A model generated the notes under the pieces. It made no database searches, was not told where the DNA came from, and saw only the letters and a list, made by a program, of their open reading frames with translations. A stretch of DNA of 64,000 bases from Zanthoxylum bungeanum (taxonomy: Eukaryota; Streptophyta; Magnoliopsida; Sapindales; Rutaceae), in contig SKCR01041526.1 in assembly GCA_019454045.1 (NCBI GenBank), forward strand, positions 1 to 64,000, read 5' to 3'. A program made the translations under genes and the position numbers. Position 1 is the stretch's first letter. Every line of letters starts with the position of its first letter. Below are positions 1-11,057 of the stretch, piece by piece.

Positions 1-240
1 TTTCATTGATATTTTATTCTCTGTTCGGACGCGTGCTAGTTTGTTACGATGGGTGAAACCATCTTATGTTAATAAATGACTTCACATTCTTGGCATTTGT
101 TAATGATATCTTTTGATGTACTAGTTTCATTGTAGCTTTGGCTCTTGTTACTAGGAGGGTTTGTCCTCTCTAGTTGTCTAGGGTATGACCCTGTGCTTTT
201 GAAAATTTTTGGTTAATATACTTACCTTATCCAAAACAAA
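1..240 (+). mobile_element. LINE 3'-terminal fragment (Z)
   Basis: This is the 3' end of a plus-strand L1-type LINE. The first ~70 bases match the last codons of ORF2 in the fuller copies (the stretch ending ...KPSY.NK). They are followed by the family 3' UTR signature, an imperfect inverted motif around CTAGGAGGG...CCTCTCTAG, and by the tail CTTACCTTATCC with a short A-rich end. It runs off the left edge of the window, so its full length is unknown. It abuts old gypsy sequence at about 240. Confidence 0.8.
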
Positions 241-330
241 AGTACAAGTAGTGAGAAACATGATAACATTGAGAAAGTAAATTATGCGGAGCCATTAGAG
301 AATGGGTAATAAGATGGTTTGAAGAATTTG
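241..330 (+). other. left arm of degenerate gypsy remnant G0
   Basis: These 90 bases lie between two LINE ends. They are inferred to be continuous with the sequence at 9613, because LINE-A between them is flanked by a 14-bp target duplication. No protein domain is recognisable here. The assignment to gypsy rests only on the right arm, which carries degenerate gypsy pol sequence. Confidence 0.5.
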
Positions 331-332
331 TT
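319..332. repeat. target-site duplication of LINE-A, left copy
   Basis: TTGAAGAATTTGTT here is repeated exactly at 9599-9612 and brackets LINE-A. Fourteen bases is a typical length for target-primed reverse transcription. The last two bases merge with the poly-T that marks the LINE 3' end on the minus strand. Confidence 0.85.
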
Positions 333-466
333 TTTTTTTTGATAAGGTAAGTATTATACCAAAGAAAGCTATACAAAGAGCAAAGGGGCATACCCCAGGC
401 ACTAGAGAGGACATGCCCTCCTAGAAAAAAGCCAAAAGGCTACAAAGCCAAAAGGCTACAAAAGAA

Positions 467-2766
467 TCAACAAAAGATGTCATCGGGTAAGTGCCACGAA
501 AGGTGAAGCCATTTATTGTCATAAGATGGATTCACCTTTCGTAAGGAGCTAACACGATTCCGAACATCAAAAACAATATCATAAAGAAGAGCAGAAACAG
601 GCCGAAGAGGCATATCATGAGTGCGAGCGTTCCTCTCCCTCCAAATATGGTAGACTGACACTGCAAAAGACAGACGAACCAGAAGATGACATAAAGAGGC
701 TCCGGAGAATTGACATACCCACTCAACAGTCTGACACCAATCTCGGCGACTCCAATCTAACCCACACATGGCCAGCACAGACGATCAGACCCTTGAAGAA
801 TAGAGGCACTGGAAGAAAAGATGATCAATGTCCTCACTCGAACAACCACAAAGAATACACCGCGAGCAAGCAGAGATGCCAAATCTCATCAGACTGTCCT
901 GAGTACAAAGGCCACCCTGAATAGACATCCAAAGAAGAAATGAATGACGGGGAATTGCCTTCCGGAACCAAACAACTCGAGACCAATGCATCTGGGGTCT
1001 CCTTGACCTCATAGCATTCCAGGCACTATCCACAGAGAATCTTCCGTTTGTATCCTCCTCCCAAACCAGCACATCCTCCCTCAAACTAGAAGGAGACGGA
1101 AGATGAGACTGAGCCAAATCAATAAGAGCAGCAGATCTAGATGGGGGCCATTGCCAAGCAGAATCGGAGATAATGGATGCAACTGTAGCCATTCTATCCA
1201 AACCAGAATCATAAATCACTCTCTCGCCCAACGTGTCCACAATCGGGCCAACAGGATGCCAATAATCAAACCACAGTAACGTCTTCTCACCATTACCAAT
1301 CCTCACTCTCATCCGCCGGCGGGACCAAGAACGAAGCTCCAAGATCTTACGCCAACTCCAAGAGCAATCTGAAGGACAAGGGACCTCCAAAAACTTCTCC
1401 CCCGCAACAAATAAGAGTGAACCCAACTCGACCATGAGGAAACCTGGCCAGAACAAAGAAACCAAATATGTTTAACAATAGCCGCTCTATTCCAAGAATC
1501 CAAACTCTTTATCCCCAGCCCCCCCTCCTGAAGAGGTAAACAAACTTTGCTCCAAGCCACTCTCGCCCCAGAAGAGGTGAGCGCACTACCCTTCCAAAGG
1601 AAAGAACGAAGAATCGTCTCCACCTTCCTCACAACAGACTTAGGAAGAACAAATAAAGAAGACCAATAAACTTGAATGGAGAACAAAACTGACTTAATAA
1701 GCTGAAGCCGACCTGTATAAGAGAGAAACTTACTACTCCAACTCTTGGCACGCAGAATAATACGATCCACAAGAGAAGCACAATCAGAGGCCCTGAATTT
1801 AGTAGAGATCAACGGGACTCCCAGATACCTCACTGGAAGATTCCCAACTTGGAAACCCAAAATGAGACACAAGTGGCCTAGAAGGGTAGGAGAGATACCA
1901 GAAGAGAAGAATTGACTTTTAGCTGGGTTCGGGGTTAGACCTGATAAACCACTAAACTGCCCAAGGCATTCCTTGATCAAGGAGACAGAGGATGCTTCAG
2001 CTTTACAGAAAATCATCAGGTCATCCGCAAAGCATAGATGAGTAAGACGGTCCTTAGAACACCGCCAGTGAAACTGGAAACTCGGATTAGTAGCCATATT
2101 ACGAAGAAGACCTGACAACACTTCCATAGCCAAAACAAATAGATAAGGAGACATGGGATCACCTTGTCGTAATCCCCGACCCCCAAAGAAGAAACCATGC
2201 AGCTCACCATTAATAGAGACAGAGAATCTAGTAGTAGTCATACACTCCTGAATCCAACCCACCATCCTCTCTGGAATACCAACTGTCCGCAGAACCTCAA
2301 CCAGGAAATCCCAACGAACAGTGTCATAAGCTTTCATCAAGTCAATCTTAAGAGCACATCTCGGAGAACTGCCATTCAAGTGATAATTCCGAACCAATTC
2401 CTGACACAAAAGAATATTGTCGCTAATGCGCCTTCCCGTGACAAAAGCAGATTGATTATGACTGATTACTGAAGGGAGGATAATCTTGATTCTATTCGCA
2501 ATCAGCTTAGCATTGCACTTGTAAATAGTATTACAACAAGAAATAGGCCTAAAATCCTTAACCTGGGAAGGATTAGGAATCTTAGGAATAAGAGCAATGG
2601 ATGTAGCATTAACCTGCCTCAAAAGACGCCCAGAAGAAAAGAATGAGTGAATAGCACATAGGACATCATTCCCCACAATATTCCAACACTGCTTAAAGAA
2701 GCCCGAATTAAACCCATCTGGACCTGGAGCTTTATTGTCCTTCAACCCGAACAAGACAGCCTTAAT
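467..2766 (-). pseudogene. LINE-A ORF2, 3' part: reverse transcriptase and zf-RVT region
   Basis: This is the C-terminal two thirds of ORF2. Reading on the minus strand from 2754 it shows NKAPGPDGF, IALIPKIPNP, RPISCCNTIYK, a LKIDLMKAYDTVRW block with a catalytic Asp, GRGLRQGDPMSPYLF, and the catalytic FADD box at 2020-2031. After a frameshift near 1390 the frame ending at 785 carries the zf-RVT region, with the LLWMSIQGGLCTQ motif and clustered Cys residues (SRCILCGC...DIDHLFFQC). A further frameshift leads to the last frame, which stops at 467. The protein would prime reverse transcription at nicked chromosomal DNA. The 5' half of the gene continues at 6151. No RNase H domain is evident. 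Confidence 0.9.
2703..2766. repeat. 64-bp duplicated LINE target, left copy
   Basis: The LINE ORF2 stretch starting CCGAATTAAACC and ending GACAGCCTTAAT occurs here and again at 6151-6214, with one mismatch (C/T) seen by eye. The copies flank gypsy-A. This is far longer than the 5 bp a gypsy integrase makes. The LINE/LTR junction at 2765-2766 shares 2 bases (AT). Confidence 0.85.
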
Positions 2767-3515
2767 TATGTGAAGGATTTATTATGTCTAAAGTAATATT
2801 GGAATGGGTCTAGGACGTGCATGGGCTGCCTTGATTGATTTTGAGCTTTATTTCCGAATGGTGCATTAGTAGTGGCGGGATTTACGCAGTCTTCGTATTT
2901 TAGACGTAACTTCTCGTCCGATGTCCGATTTTGGTGATTCAAGTTGCATTGAAAAGATAACTCGTAGATCTACAACTTTGAAGTTTTCATCAAAGTTCAA
3001 TTCGGATTCCTTCATGACTAATGAGGACGCAATGTATCCCTATAGTTTTTATATTTTATATTTTTTAAGTTATGTGTTGTTTAAGTGTTGGGCTGAACAT
3101 TAATTAAATTAAAAAGCCCATGGATGAAATTTTCAAGTATTTTATTAGGGTTTTATTATATTTTGGTAGAATTAGGGTTAGCCACCTATTTAAAGGGGCA
3201 TTATTCATTGTAATGGATAATTAACCAATAATATATCTTTTTACAAAACAAATTGACTTGTGTCATCTTGAGGGAGTGGATTCTTCCTTGGTTTTACGGA
3301 ACAAAAGCTTATCAACGTGTGGCAAGCGTTGTGGCGCTGTATCGCTGTTCAGGATTCTCCAAAGAAATAAAGAAAGGTTTTTAAGGGCAATGTTCCTTAA
3401 GGGTTCGACTTGATCTTGGAAGGATTTTGTTCTTACAAAATCAAGATTCGCGGTTCTTGGGGCTTAGAACACGTGGAGAGGTTTGCTTGGCTTTGTTCCA
3501 GGCAGGTTTCTATCA
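2767..3515 (+). repeat. gypsy-A 5' LTR, left-truncated
   Basis: It aligns with 5399-6150 of the 3' LTR with few differences and ends TTTCTATCA immediately before the primer site. The portion matching 5249-5398 of the 3' LTR is absent. The LTR therefore does not start with the expected TG. Confidence 0.9.
3187..3194 (+). promoter_or_regulatory. candidate LTR TATA box
   Basis: TATTTAAA lies about 320 bp upstream of the LTR end and is repeated in the 3' LTR near 5821. Position and sequence suit an LTR promoter. No transcription start can be shown from the sequence alone. Confidence 0.4.
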
Positions 3516-3517
3516 TT

Positions 3518-3531
3518 TGGTATCAGGAGCT
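3518..3531 (+). other. gypsy-A primer binding site, initiator-Met tRNA type
   Basis: TGGTATCAGGAGCT lies 2 bases after the 5' LTR. It equals the canonical TGGTATCAGAGC with one inserted G, and pairs with the 3' end of initiator methionine tRNA. The leader to 4107 is T-rich with no recognisable coding sequence. Confidence 0.75.
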
Positions 3532-4107
3532 CAGGGTTCCAAGGTCAAGATTTTCTCTATCTTTATCGTTTTATGAAGTTTTAATATTCCTTTTTTTTTT
3601 TCTCCTGTTTTTTTTTGTCTCTTCTCACCATTTTTTTCTTATTTCTTTTGTGTTTTTCATGTTTATGACCGATTCTTGGATGTTATTATAATGCTCTTTC
3701 ATGGTAATAGCATATAGGATTCAGTTCTTAGAGTTTTTGAGTCAATTAAAGTCGAATTTATCTGTAATTTTCGGATCAGTTCGGTCAGAATTTTTCAGCC
3801 GCGCACTGATTTTCAAACTGTTGTAACTTTTGATCTAGAAAGAGTTACGGGACCCATAATATATCGATTTATAAGTACTCAAGGAGACGAATTCATTAGT
3901 CATTGGACGTACTCAATCCGCTTAAGTTTCGAGTCTCAAAATACCTTTCAAAGTTACGAATTCTGTCCAGTTTCAGTTCAGTTTGTCTTCTTATTTTACT
4001 TTGGTTTATTTTTTTATTTTTTTTAGTCAGTTTCTTTGTGTTTGTTTTCATATTTTCTTGGTGATTCTTTGAGTCTTTCCTCATTATTGGCGTCTTTCGA
4101 GTAAGGG

Positions 4108-4506
4108 TTGATTTATATAAATAATTTGATGGATAAAAGGGTATTCATCTTTCGCACGAGATGCTCTATCAATAGTAAAGTGTGTAGCATGATTATTAAT
4201 AGAGGGAATCACACAAATTTAGCTAGCACTACCCTTGTGGAAAAATTGGGATTACCATTGATACCTCTTGATAGACCTTATAAGTGGATGAGTGATTTCG
4301 GAGAGTTCGAGTTTGCTAAGCAGGTTGTGGTAAATTTTGCAATTGGGAAGTATGTTGACCAAATAGTTTGTGACGTGGTTCCTATGTATCATACGCATGT
4401 TTTATTGGGTAAGCCTTGGTATAAATTCAATAAAGTAGTTTATGATATGGATAGGAAATCTACAAATTTAGGTGTGGTGAAAAGATTATCAAGCTTGCTC
4501 CTTTAA
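4108..4506 (+). pseudogene. retropepsin-like remnant of gypsy-A
   Basis: The 132-codon ORF matches the protease region of the other gypsy copies (RCSINSKVCSMII..., PYKW, VLLGKPW in the order of gypsy-E). The active-site motif DGG of the relatives is changed to NRG, which removes the catalytic Asp; both changes are G-to-A. Gag and its CCHC knuckle do not precede it, so the leader joins protease directly. This is probably an inactive domain kept as passenger sequence. Confidence 0.75.
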
Positions 4507-4532
4507 CCCTACAAGAGGTCGATGAGGATGAG

Positions 4533-5471
4533 TTGTACATGCAGAGGAGTGAAGAAGAGTGGGCTAAAAAGAAAGGTGCAATTGCACTTGGAATGTTACT
4601 AGGAGAGCTTCCAGAGTTGACAGAGAAAAATACATTAGCAAAATATGAAGTAAAGCAGGATACGAGCGTAGCCTTGAGTAATGAAATGAAACATGTTGCC
4701 GTTTCAATAAATAAGAGTAAGGTGGTTGATGGTGTTGATGATAGTGATGATATTGATGTGAGTGATAACATTGGTGTTCATGATTTGGCTGTTCATGATG
4801 CCAATGAGGTACTTGATGTTACTGTTAAGGATGAATATCATATGGAGCAATCTGATGTTGGTTGTGAGGACATGAGTTATGGTGTGCAAAAAGTACATGT
4901 GGCTGAATATGTAGAGTGTGGTCAGATCGTGGATGAGAGTGTTGATTGTTTGAGAAAGCGACATGGGCATGTTGAGTTTGTTTTAAATGAGATTTCAAAT
5001 GTGAATCCATGTGGGAATCTATTTGCTGTTGCAAGTGGCGTTAAGAATGAGAGTAGCAATGGAGAGATTGAGAGTGGAAAAGTATTGCAAAAAAGTCATT
5101 CATTCGCCTTATTGACTTTTGCTCACCTTAACCATTTTTTTCCTTGTGATTTTCTTTTATTCCAGGATTCTCGTCCCATTGATCTTGTCATTTTTATCTA
5201 TGACCCGGGTTCGGATTCGAGGTCGAATCCTTTTCAAGAGAGGGAGAATGATGTGATCCAGAATGAGCTCTGTTTGTTGGGCCAAGTTAACTTGAAGTTG
5301 TGGCTGATTGCATGGTTTGGTCAAATTGGTGTATTTGGGCCATTTTGGTGGATTTGGAAGATTCCTTGGGTTCTGGAGTTTGGTCCATGCATGAGACATT
5401 ATGTGAAGGCTTTATTATGTCTAAAGCAATATTGGAATGGGTCTAGGACGTGCATGGGCTGCCTTGATTGA
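4533..5471 (+). pseudogene. acidic spacer ORF ending in the pol C-terminal tail
   Basis: This 312-codon frame starts with a charged segment (EEEWAKKKGAIALG), has a Val/Asp-rich acidic middle, and then the motif DPGSDSRSNPFQ. That motif marks the end of integrase just before the polypurine tract in gypsy-B and gypsy-E. The frame runs on into the 3' LTR, as in the other family members. The acidic middle has no counterpart in gypsy-B, C or E and I do not recognise it. Reverse transcriptase and integrase cores have been deleted. Confidence 0.55.
5236..5248 (+). other. gypsy-A polypurine tract
   Basis: AAGAGAGGGAGAA directly precedes the TG that starts the 3' LTR. It corresponds to the ACAAGGAGGGAA tract of gypsy-E. 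Confidence 0.7.
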
Positions 5472-6150
5472 TTTTGAGCTTTATTTTCGAATGGTGCATT
5501 AGTAGTGGCGGGATTTACGCAGTCTTCGTATTTTAGACGTAACTTTCTCGTCCGATGTCCGATTTTGGTGATTCAAGTTGCATTGAAAAGATAACTCGTA
5601 GATCTACAACTTTGAAGTTTTCATCAAAGTCAATTCGGATTCCTTCATGGACTAAATGAGGACGCAATGTATCCCTATAGTTTTTATATTTTATATTTTT
5701 TAAGTTATGTGTTGTTTAAGTGTTGGGCTGAACATTAATTAAATTAAAAAGCCCATGGATGAAATTTTCAAGTATTTTATTAGGGTTTTATTATATTTTG
5801 GTAGAATTAGGGTTAGCCACCTATTTAAAGGGGCATTATTCATTGTAATGGATAATTAACCAATAATATATCTTTTTACAAAACAAATTGACTTGTGTCA
5901 TCTTGATGGAGTGGATTCTTCCTTGGTTTTACGGAACAAAAGCTTATCAACGTGTGGCAAGCGTTGTGGCGCTGTATCGCTGTTCAGGATTCTCCAAAGA
6001 AATAAAGAAAGGTTTTTAAGGGCAATGTTCCTTAAGGGTTCGACTTGATCTTGGAAGGATTTTGTTCTTACAAAATCAAGATTCGCGGTTCTTGGGGCTT
6101 AGAACACGTGGAGAGGTTTACTTGGCTTTGTTCCAGGCAGGTTTCTATCA
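5249..6150 (+). repeat. gypsy-A 3' LTR, complete
   Basis: This 902-bp LTR begins TGATGTGATCC and ends TTTCTATCA (TG...CA). It carries the same TATTTAAA box as the 5' copy. It joins the second copy of the duplicated LINE target at 6151. Confidence 0.85.
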
Positions 6151-7550
6151 CCGAATTAAACCCATCTGGACCTGGAGCTTTATTGTCCTTCAACTCGAAC
6201 AAGACAGCCTTAATCTCCTCATCCGAAACCTCCTGAGAAAGAGCCACACTCTGCTCAGCAGTCACATGTCTAGTAATAGCAGAACGAAGGACCGCCCTAT
6301 CAAAATCCTGCTGACCATGCTGAGGACCAAAAAGGGTCTCAAAAACAGAAACAATCTCATCTCTAACCAAGACATCTTCCTCCACATGGGTCCCATCCTC
6401 CTTATTAATAGAAGTAATCTTACTACGACCGTGAAAACTCTTCATAGCCGTAAAAAAGAATTTAGTATTCTGATCCCTAAGGTTAAGCCACTGGACTCGA
6501 GATTTCTGTCTATTGAAGCCTTCTTCAGCACGACTCAAAACACCATAACTTAACGAAAGACGAGCTTCTTCAGCTAGCAGAGCAGGGTCACTAGGGTGGT
6601 CCTATAAAGCACACTGCACTCTGTCCAGATCATTCCTAATCTCCAAGACTCGCCATGAAATCTTAGAGAAATGCTCAACATTAAATTTTTTCAAAGCCAA
6701 CTTAACATTCTTCAGCTTACAACATAAACAGAACATCGGAGAACCATGAACATCAATATCCCATGCCCTATCCACAACAGAGAGAAAATCAGGATAATCC
6801 ACCCAAAACTGAAAGAACTTAAAGGGGATAATCCTCTTAGGGAGCTCTGCAAGCTTAACAACCATAGGAGAGTGATCAGAAATACGGGGAGGAAGAAAGC
6901 GGGCAGAAGAGCCCGGGAAAAGACACTCCCAAGAAGAGTTAACAAGAACACGGTCTAACTTGCGCCAAATAGGAGACTGAATCTGCTTATTAAACCAAGT
7001 AAACTTACAACCAGAGAACTGAAGATCATCCAACCCAGCCTGACCCAAACAACAACCCAAATCATCTTTCCAAGCTGGCCAAGCCACAGAACCACCACAA
7101 TGCTCAATCGGAGACCGGATGGCATTGAAATCACCCAAAACAAGCCACGGGGAATCATCAAAAGTACTACCACTAGTAATCAGGTCAGTCCAAAGTTCCC
7201 GCCGCTTCTCGTAGTCACACTCCCCATAAACCACTGAAACTACACAATTCCACATCCCAGAAATATGAGTCACACGACAATGAGTAACTTGAGCTGAGGA
7301 CTGAATAATGCTAACAACAACGTCACTAGGGTTCCAACAGACCCAGATACGACCAAAAGGGCTAATATAAGGGTGGCAAAAAAACTTCCATGAAGGATTT
7401 ATCACGAGAGACATTCATAAAATTAACCTCCTTAACCTTGGTTTCAACTAAACCACACAAAGAGAGCTTCTCATCACTAAGAAACCTACTAACTTCAGCA
7501 TGTTTTAAAGGGTCATTGAGACCCCTAATATTCCAACAACAAAAAATCAT
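6151..7550 (-). pseudogene. LINE-A ORF2, 5' part: AP-type endonuclease and N-terminal RT linker
   Basis: The start is at 7550, with the N-terminus reading MIFCCWNIRGLNDP. The exonuclease-endonuclease-phosphatase fold motifs follow: GLVETKV, then LGDFNAIRS, then SDHSPM. These give the nicking activity for target-primed reverse transcription. A frameshift near 7385 splits the first 60 codons from the rest. A TAG at 6602-6604 replaces a Gln codon of LINE-B. The frame then continues to NKAPGPDGF, where gypsy-A interrupts it. The remainder is at 467-2766. Confidence 0.88.
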
Positions 7551-7582
7551 TAAAACAAATACAAAAAAGCCAAACCCACAGA

Positions 7583-9507
7583 TCAGCGTCGACGACCCCC
7601 TTTAGGGGACTTCCTTTTACCACCAGAACTCTTTCTAGGTTTGTTACCATAAGCCAATTTCTTAGAATCCAGCGAGTCAATAGCCTTAATAGCCAAATTG
7701 TTAACCATAGGAGTGGGCGAATCAAAAGCTACAGAAGGCGAGCCCTCATTTAACTCAGAATTTGGGAGATCCTCACCAAAATGTGAAGAATCAAGGGAAC
7801 ACTCTCCTTTCAAAATACCATCTGTCTGCACAAAAACTGTCTCAGAAGAAACCACAGGCAAAGAAGGAATAACCAAAGTCGAGTCCAACTCATTAGCAGA
7901 ACACACTCCCAAAACAAGATTTTTGTCAGCATTCAGAGGCAAAACTCCCCTGAACTTACAGGGGTCAAAGAAGTACCCTTACCTTTCTTGTTTTTAGTGA
8001 CCGGGATCCAGGCCCCCTCCTGATCCTTAGTAGAATCAACCGTAGAGTCCTTATCTGTAGATGGAATAGGCTTGTGAATAACGGGCGGAGAAGGTTTTTT
8101 AACCTCCTTACTAGGAGCCTTTTTAGGGCAAGAATTCACCGAGTGACCAAAAACTTCACAAGTTGAACATTTCACAGGAACCCATTCAAACTCAACCCTA
8201 ATAGGGACCCTAGTGCCATTAGGGTATTGGAAGACAATCTCCTCAGCAAGGGAATTCCGGGCATCAATCTCAACACAAACACGAGCAAAACTGAGTCGTT
8301 TCCTGGACAGGGTAATATGGTCAGCATTGAGAGGTCTCCCAACTGCACTCGCTACACAACTAATCCCTTTCGCCGTCCATAAAGGAAAAGGTAGGTCAAA
8401 AAGTCTGATCCAGACCGGGACCTTGAACAAATCCTCCTTAGTCAAAGATAAATTTGGATGCCAAAGTTTTAGAACCAAAGGTCTATTAGCCATATGCCAA
8501 GGGGCTCCATCCAACACCACACTAGCCTCTTGAAGGCTATTGAATCTAAACAAAAAGAAACCATTATCGGAGGTAAGAACTTCTAGCAAACCCATCCTTC
8601 CCCATAACTTGTGAGCAATAGAATTGACAGTTTGGAAGGGGAGACGTTTTCCCACAAAGTAACCTACTAAAGTATTCCTCCAGTACACACTTCCTTCTTC
8701 AATCACTTCAGCAGATGGGCACACGACAACCTTACCATCTATAATGTTAGGTTTGACATAATGTAAAGCAGTAGACGAATAAGTCGAATCAAAATGGTCA
8801 ACTCCCAAAGAACCATTCAAAGCAGATGCATAACTCTTAGGTCCACCAGAATATCCCCCACCTACTACTACAGGAGACGCTGGCACGACCTCCTGACTCA
8901 CGCCAATCTCCAAACCATTCTTCACCTCCACTGCCCCAGAGTCCAAACTGCTAGCAGACCCCCCTGCACCAGCAGGTCTAGACACACTAACAACACCATC
9001 AGGCCCAGGAGATACACCCAAACCAGAGACATTAAACTTCAAGCCACCAGCAGCGCTACCAACGGCGCCAAGAACAGATTCAGAACCTACAGTTCCCCCA
9101 TCAATCGCAAGACCAGAAACACAAACCAATTTAGAAGAACCAACATTCCCAACCGGTTTACCATTTCTACAAAGACCAGAATCACTGCCAACCGCAGCAC
9201 CACAAACACTCAGACCTCCGACAATACCAGGACCAGAACCTACAAAACCCCTATCAATGCCAATGCCAGAAACCAAACAAACCTCATCTACCAAACCCAC
9301 ATCCCCAGCAACCAAACTGCCAACAGAGCTCCCTACAACACCATGTTCAGAAGCACAAGCAGAGCAAACAGATTGTAACCCAAATCCAGACTTACAAGAA
9401 CTCAAACAGCCGGCAAGACCATCTTCATTTCCAAGACCCGAATCACAAACAACTACACCATCAGTACCAGAATCAAAACCCAAACGCCGTTCGTTCTTCA
9501 AACTCAC
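7583..9507 (-). pseudogene. LINE-A ORF1, nucleic-acid-binding protein
   Basis: A frame of 524 codons (9507-7933) continues after a frameshift near 7940 to a stop at 7583. The N-terminal ~200 residues are Gly/Ser/Val-rich low complexity. A DUF4283-like region follows (EEGSVYW...GYFVGKRLPFQT...GFFLFRF...APWHMANRPLVL), then a CX2CX4HX4C knuckle (CSTCEVFGHSVNSC), and a basic C-terminus ending KGGRRR. The family role is binding LINE RNA in the ribonucleoprotein. Compared with LINE-B it lacks the original start region, so the true initiation codon is probably deleted. Confidence 0.85.
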
Positions 9508-9598
9508 CTCACCAGAAACAAGGGTTTTCTAAAGAATCACGGTGATCCAGGATGGGAAACGCCGAAGTGAGGGAAGTTGAGAGCATTTCCTTTGTTGG

Positions 9599-9612
9599 TT
9601 GAAGAATTTGTT
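9599..9612. repeat. target-site duplication of LINE-A, right copy
   Basis: The exact second copy of TTGAAGAATTTGTT. It marks the LINE-A 5' end on the minus strand and the return to G0 sequence. Confidence 0.85.
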
Positions 9613-11057
9613 ATGGAGGAGAGTATACAATAACAAGATGGAGTGGTGGTCGAGAGCTCTAATGAGAGTGAGATCATTTGTGAGGCCAAAATTAGTGAGG
9701 AAGAAAATGAGAGAGAGCCCACCTTGGGGGAAACAAATAAGAGTGAAGCCGAGTATGGGTGTGAGCATATCGAGAGTGTGGGTGAAGAAAAGGTGTTTGA
9801 GATTGACTTGGGTTTAACTAATATTTCTTTGCCTACTGTTTTTATTTATTCTTTACAGGAGTTTCTTATTTGCAGGAGTTTCTTGTCATTTCATGGTGTG
9901 CTTACAAACAGAGGTTCTTTTGTTTTGCCACCATTTATAGGACTTGCGCTTCATGGTGAACTAATTCTCGACGTCCCTAAACTAAAAAGACTAATAGCCT
10001 ACTATATTGAAGAGAAAAATAGGGCTATGGTTGAGATTGGTGAGAAATTTTTTCCCAAACTGTGAGTTTTCCCAAGGGAGTGTGATTGATCGGGGAAATA
10101 AAAATGATAGTTAGAAAAGATTCTACATCAGTGAGAGTGAAGCGAGGAAGGCTTACAAGGCTAGCCAGATTATTCTGTTGTTAGTCTTTAAGGATCACCA
10201 TGTATATGATGCTAACACTGACCTTTTGCTTACAGTTTCTATTTCTTCTCTAAACATGATTTTGGAGGTGTGTTCATAGAGGACGTTCATAGAGGACATC
10301 CATAGTGGGCTTCCACCCATTAGAGGGATAGAGCACCAGATAGTGCCTAAGAAGGATGAAACTCGACATATGTGTGATGACTGGAGAGATATAACTAATA
10401 TCACGGTAACATATCGCCATCTCATACATAGGCTTTATAATTTGTTAGAAGTATGGAAGATTGCTTTTTAGACCAAATATAGATTATATGAGGAGTTAAT
10501 ATTACCATTTGGTCTGACAAACGGAATGAACCATTGGTTGTGTGCATATATAGGGAAGTTTGTAGTGATCGATTTTGATAATGTCTTAGAGTATAATAAG
10601 CCATTAGATGAGCATGTTCTGCATTTGAGCCTTGTTCTTTATATTTCTAGAAAGAAACAATTGTATGCTATTTGTAACATGAATTTGGAACCTTTGGAGA
10701 AATGTTTGCTACTGACATAGTTTGCATATAATAGATGCATTCCTTCTTCTAGTTCTTACTCGCCTTATGAGATTGATTATGATTCTAATTCTTTGACTCC
10801 TATTGATTTATTATCTTTGATTGTTATTAAGCTTGGGAGTTCGAATGATAAAAAGAAGGCAGAGTTTGTGAGAATAATAGGTTTCCTATATATTGTGTTT
10901 GACCCCGGCAAGTGGGTGTGGCTTTATATGCACGAGGAAAGTATACAAGCATAATGAAGATCTAAGGTGGAACCAAGAGGAGATGGTCGATTTTAAATCT
11001 TGGATGGGATCAATGATAATGCTTATGACCTAGATTTTTATTGGTGAGTATAATGTT
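9613..11057 (+). pseudogene. degenerate gypsy pol remnant G0, right arm
   Basis: An open frame at 9643-10065 is acidic then hydrophobic and is not recognisable. From about 10090 the translation matches gypsy-E pol in pieces: the linker before [29 protein letters not shown], and a decayed catalytic box (DFDN where the relatives have YFDD). It then jumps near 10720 straight to the integrase C-terminal region (FAYNR, SSSSYSPYEI, LTPIDLL), so RNase H and the integrase core are missing. Stops occur in all frames. It ends at a minus-strand LTR. Confidence 0.7.

Larger units (their letters stand above)
2767..6150 (+). mobile_element. gypsy-A, internally deleted Ty3/gypsy element inserted in LINE-A
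   Basis: A 3.4-kb element with two LTRs, an initiator-Met-type primer site, a protease remnant, an acidic spacer ORF, the extreme end of pol, and a polypurine tract. Gag, reverse transcriptase, RNase H and nearly all of integrase are missing, so it could only move with proteins supplied in trans. The 5' LTR lacks its first ~150 bp and joins LINE sequence directly, while the 3' LTR is complete. The flanking 64-bp duplication does not fit standard integration. Confidence 0.85.
331..9598 (-). mobile_element. LINE-A, near full-length L1-type element interrupted by gypsy-A
   Basis: A minus-strand LINE whose 3' poly-T and tail begin at 331. The conserved family 5' start (AAATGCTCTC on the minus strand) lies at 9579-9588. 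Without the inserted gypsy-A (2767-6150) it is about 5.9 kb. Order on the minus strand is short 5' UTR, ORF1, ORF2 and 3' UTR. It lacks the roughly 400-bp 5' UTR and the first ORF1 codons seen in LINE-B, so part of its 5' region is deleted although the 5' terminus is kept. Ten extra bases (9589-9598) separate the 5' start from the target duplication. ORF2 looks nearly identical to LINE-B by eye, implying recent amplification. Frameshifts and a stop make it defective. Confidence 0.9.

Noticed and set aside
3410..3691. 93-codon ORF starting MILEGFCSYKIKI, repeated near 6045 and 34506
   Set aside because: It lies in the LTR end and leader and recurs with each LTR. The wording follows conserved LTR sequence around the primer site, not a domain.
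4704..4970. Minus-strand ORF rich in Ile/Asn/Thr
   Set aside because: Shadow of the acidic spacer ORF of gypsy-A on the other strand.
8794..9378. 194-codon plus-strand ORF, Thr/Arg/Asn-rich
   Set aside because: It is the antisense of the low-complexity, Gly/Val-rich half of LINE-A ORF1, where codon bias leaves the opposite strand open.
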